This document shows, piece by piece, positions 16,136 to 17,978 of a stretch of 17,978 nt of DNA. A program made the position numbers and the translations under genes. The notes under the pieces are model-generated. The model had not been told where the DNA came from and did no database searches. It saw only the letters and a list, made by a program, of their open reading frames with translations. Each line of letters opens with the position of its first letter. Within the stretch, counting starts at the first letter, position 1. Source of the stretch: a candidate division CSSED10-310 bacterium (GTDB lineage: Bacteria; CSSED10-310; JAFGDC01); NCBI GenBank assembly GCA_016932295.1, contig JAFGDC010000178.1, positions 1 to 17,978 of the forward strand, written 5' to 3'.

Positions 16136-17571
16136 ACCACCCCCACCTTGACGTTCCGGAATCGTGCCGGCGCAGCGCCGTGACCGACCCTCGCCCCCTG
16201 ATCAGGTTCGCCCTTGCCGCAGTTGGGCACTCCCCACAGGAGCCATTCATCAGGTCCGGCGATCCCATCACAGGAGTTCCAAAAAGATGGAGTGCTGCCT
16301 CCGTACGTGGGATTCTTCACCATGTCGCCCAGCTTGCCCCCCTTGATTTCATAGGCAATCTCAGTACCGAATTGGAAGTTCAGCCGTTGCTCGTCAATGC
16401 TCCAGCTCTTGTTGGTGAGCATGTATAAGCCATCTTCAGTCTCGCTGATCAATTGATCGAGGCTGGCGTCTCCCGGTTCGAGGTTGATATTGGTGATGCG
16501 GATGAGCGGCATATTGTTCCAGCCGTCCGCCCGCATCGATCCGTTGGGTTCCTGATTGACCAGGGGTGCGGTTTCACGTGACACCAGGTAGCCGCAGAAC
16601 AGGCCGTTTCGCACCAGGTCTGTGCGGCGGGCGGGAACACCTTCGTCGTCATAGGCATAGCTGCCGAGTCCGCCCGGAATGCGGGGATCGGCGTAGAGGG
16701 TGACGAGTTCCGAGCCGTATCTGAACGTGTTTAATTTCTCAGGTGTGAGGAAGCTGGTGCCGTAATCGCTGATTTCACTGCCCATGACCCGGTCAAGTTC
16801 CGCCGGATGGCCGCACGACTCATGGATCTGCAAGGCAAGCTGGTCACTGCTCAGGATGATGTCCTTGACGCCGCTCGGACACGGCCGGGCGGCCAGCAGC
16901 GCTACCGCCTCCCCGGCTATCCTGGGAGCGTGCTCCGGCAATGCCATGGCGCGCACGAGTTCATATCCGGCCGACCCATATTGCCCGCCGAAGGAGGTGG
17001 GATAGCTGCGTCGCTGCATCTCGTCCGCGGTCACCGCGGTCGCCTCGATGCCGGTGCCGGTATGGGTGATCTCCTGCTGGATGCGTGCTCCCTCGCTATC
17101 GGCGTACACTTTTTTTTCTGTCTCTATATGCAGATGCGCGCTGGTCAGCGTGACACCCTTCACCGCGGCCATGAGCTTGTCGCACTGGAGCAGGAGTCCG
17201 ATCTTCTCGTCCATGCTCACCGCGAACGGATTCTCTTCGACCGGCGAACACCAGACCGCTGATTCGCGCCGGCCTGGCGGCAGCGTCACGAAGCGATTCC
17301 GCAGCCGGGCGCTGGCTCGCGCTACGCGCACCGCCTCCTCCGCCACCCTTGTCACTTCCTCCGGTTCCACCACCGGGCTGGCGGCGAAGCCCCAGCTTCC
17401 GTCCACGATCACGCGAATCCCGAAGCCATATGAAGTACCGCCGTGCAGGACGGCCACCTGTCCGTTCTTCACGTAAATAATTTCCGATTTCGATTCTATG
17501 ATCCGTATGTCGCCGTAGACGGCGCCCAATCCCGTCACCACGTCCAGCCCTCTGTTCGCCAGTTCGTACAT
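16132..17571 (-). CDS. tldD: TldD metalloprotease subunit
   Basis: A 479-residue zinc protease subunit that acts with TldE in the cytoplasm to cleave unfolded or modified peptides. The metal site is IHESCGHPAELDR, an HExxxH motif with His250, Glu251 and His255; the conserved C-terminal Cys451 in NCGKGEP should be the further ligand. Other family blocks are visible: YGFGIRVIVDGSWGFA near the N-terminus, YAYDDEGVPA and GYLVSRETA in the second half. The start at 17571 is chosen because GGGGAGG (17577-17583) lies 5 nt upstream and the family's N-terminus begins there. The same frame stays open for 62 more codons upstream, but that stretch is Arg/Ser-rich and unlike the family. It is first in a likely operon with pmbA and the ILEI-domain membrane protein. 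No RiPP precursor peptide is apparent nearby. Confidence 0.92.
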   Translation of the reverse strand: MYELANRGLDVVTGLGAVYGDIRIIESKSEIIYVKNGQVAVLHGGTSYGFGIRVIVDGSWGFAASPVVEPEEVTRVAEEAVRVARASARLRNRFVTLPPGRRESAVWCSPVEENPFAVSMDEKIGLLLQCDKLMAAVKGVTLTSAHLHIETEKKVYADSEGARIQQEITHTGTGIEATAVTADEMQRRSYPTSFGGQYGSAGYELVRAMALPEHAPRIAGEAVALLAARPCPSGVKDIILSSDQLALQIHESCGHPAELDRVMGSEISDYGTSFLTPEKLNTFRYGSELVTLYADPRIPGGLGSYAYDDEGVPARRTDLVRNGLFCGYLVSRETAPLVNQEPNGSMRADGWNNMPLIRITNINLEPGDASLDQLISETEDGLYMLTNKSWSIDEQRLNFQFGTEIAYEIKGGKLGDMVKNPTYGGSTPSFWNSCDGIAGPDEWLLWGVPNCGKGEPDQGARVGHGAAPARFRNVKVGVV

Positions 17572-17598
17572 CGTAACCTCCCCTTGAATGACCCGTGG

Positions 17599-17627
17599 AT
17601 TGTAATCCATACACCCTTGTATGGGAA
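17599..17627 (-). promoter_or_regulatory. Possible promoter for tldD-pmbA
   Basis: On the minus strand: TTCCCA (17622-17627), a 17-bp spacer, then TACAAT (17599-17604). The -10 matches five of six bases and the -35 four of six. Transcription would start near 17592, leaving a leader of about 20 nt with the strong Shine-Dalgarno site. Confidence 0.38.
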
Positions 17628-17671
17628 TGGCGGCAGGAAAGGCGGCAGGGTGGCGTCGCCCGGATGTTCTC

Positions 17672-17700
17672 TTGTGGCGATGCCGTGAAGACAGTAAAGT
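17672..17700 (+). promoter_or_regulatory. Possible promoter for the divergent lipoprotein gene
   Basis: TTGTGG (17672-17677), a 17-bp spacer, then TAAAGT (17695-17700). Both boxes match consensus at four of six bases. It lies about 75 bp before the lipoprotein ATG in the 203-bp divergent region. Support is moderate to weak. Confidence 0.3.
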
Positions 17701-17774
17701 ATATCGATAACTGGTATCCCCAGTAGATCGACGCGGGGCTGATGAATAATGAAACAATCAAGAGGAGGCAGGCG

Positions 17775-17978
17775 ATGACTGCGATGCGGGTCATGGGTGC
17801 GGTTGTTATGGTATCGATTCTTACCGGTTGTACCGCGGTGTACAGCCCTCGACCGATGGGTGCCGCTCCCCTGGTTCTCCAGGAGGATGCCTGGGAGGGA
17901 CAATGGTTGTTCGAGGATGGGGCTCTCACCATCGGTGCGGCGGATCCAGGGAAAGGGCTGCTGAAACTCGCCTGGATC
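17775..17978 (+). CDS. Lipoprotein of unknown function, N-terminal part only
   Basis: The first 68 residues of a gene that runs off the right edge. GAGGAGG lies 6 nt before the ATG at 17775, one of the best ribosome-binding sites in the window. The product begins with a short, weakly basic signal and a lipobox LTGC (Cys19), so it should be lipid-anchored in the envelope. After it come a Pro-rich linker (YSPRPMGAAP) and a segment (WEGQWLFEDGALTIGA) that looks like beta strands. I do not recognise the family. It is transcribed away from tldD across 203 bp. Confidence 0.72.
   Translation, partial: MTAMRVMGAVVMVSILTGCTAVYSPRPMGAAPLVLQEDAWEGQWLFEDGALTIGAADPGKGLLKLAWI

Noticed and set aside
17572..17757. 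A 62-codon in-frame extension upstream of the tldD start
   Set aside because: The added sequence is Arg/Ser-rich and unlike TldD. The start at 17571 has a strong GGGGAGG site, and the extension would cover the predicted promoter.

Overview
This is a window of about 18 kb of GC-rich bacterial DNA with strong Shine-Dalgarno sites (GGAGG, AGGAGG) before most starts. Three proteins carry lipoprotein (signal peptidase II) signals. Large polytopic GT-C-type membrane proteins, a sulfatase fused to TPR repeats, and an ankyrin lipoprotein with an exosortase-like C-terminal tail suggest a diderm bacterium from an environmental, perhaps uncultured, lineage. The phylum cannot be fixed from the sequence alone. 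No tRNA, rRNA, CRISPR array, transposase or integrase was seen, and no intrinsic terminator was convincing.

Layout. (1) 1-1769 (+): the 3' part of a GT-C membrane glycosyltransferase-like protein. Its frame is open at the left edge, where a PA14-like strand pattern is visible. (2) 1793-5622 (-): an IolD-like ThDP enzyme, then a sugar-acid dehydratase of the IlvD/Edd family. They form a probable carbohydrate or polyol catabolic pair behind an extended -10 promoter and a 15-bp perfect palindrome. (3) 5794-6501 (-): an ankyrin-repeat lipoprotein. (4) 6829-9782 (-): a compact three-gene operon encoding a DUF523 (TudS-like)/DUF1722 protein, an NDH-2-like flavoprotein and a rhodanese-rubrerythrin fusion. 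It looks devoted to sulfur and redox or peroxide handling. (5) 9928-11776 (+): a sulfatase-like TPR lipoprotein gene split by two single-base deletions, with a near-consensus promoter that overlaps the promoter of operon 4. (6) 11759-17571 (-): tldD, then tldE/pmbA with ATGA coupling, then a 1008-residue GT-C-like membrane protein with a C-terminal ILEI/PANDER (FAM3-like) domain. (7) 17775-end (+): the start of a new lipoprotein gene, divergent from tldD.

How the parts may work together. The two GT-C proteins and the sulfatase-TPR protein suggest envelope or glycan chemistry. TldD/TldE form the two-subunit metalloprotease that processes peptides. The IolD-like/dehydratase pair suggests use of an unusual polyol or sugar acid, since neither inositol genes nor branched-chain amino-acid genes accompany it. 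The most unusual items are the ILEI-domain GT-C protein, the DUF523/NDH/rhodanese-rubrerythrin operon with a Ser at an expected Fe-S cysteine, and the ankyrin protein with anchoring signals at both ends.
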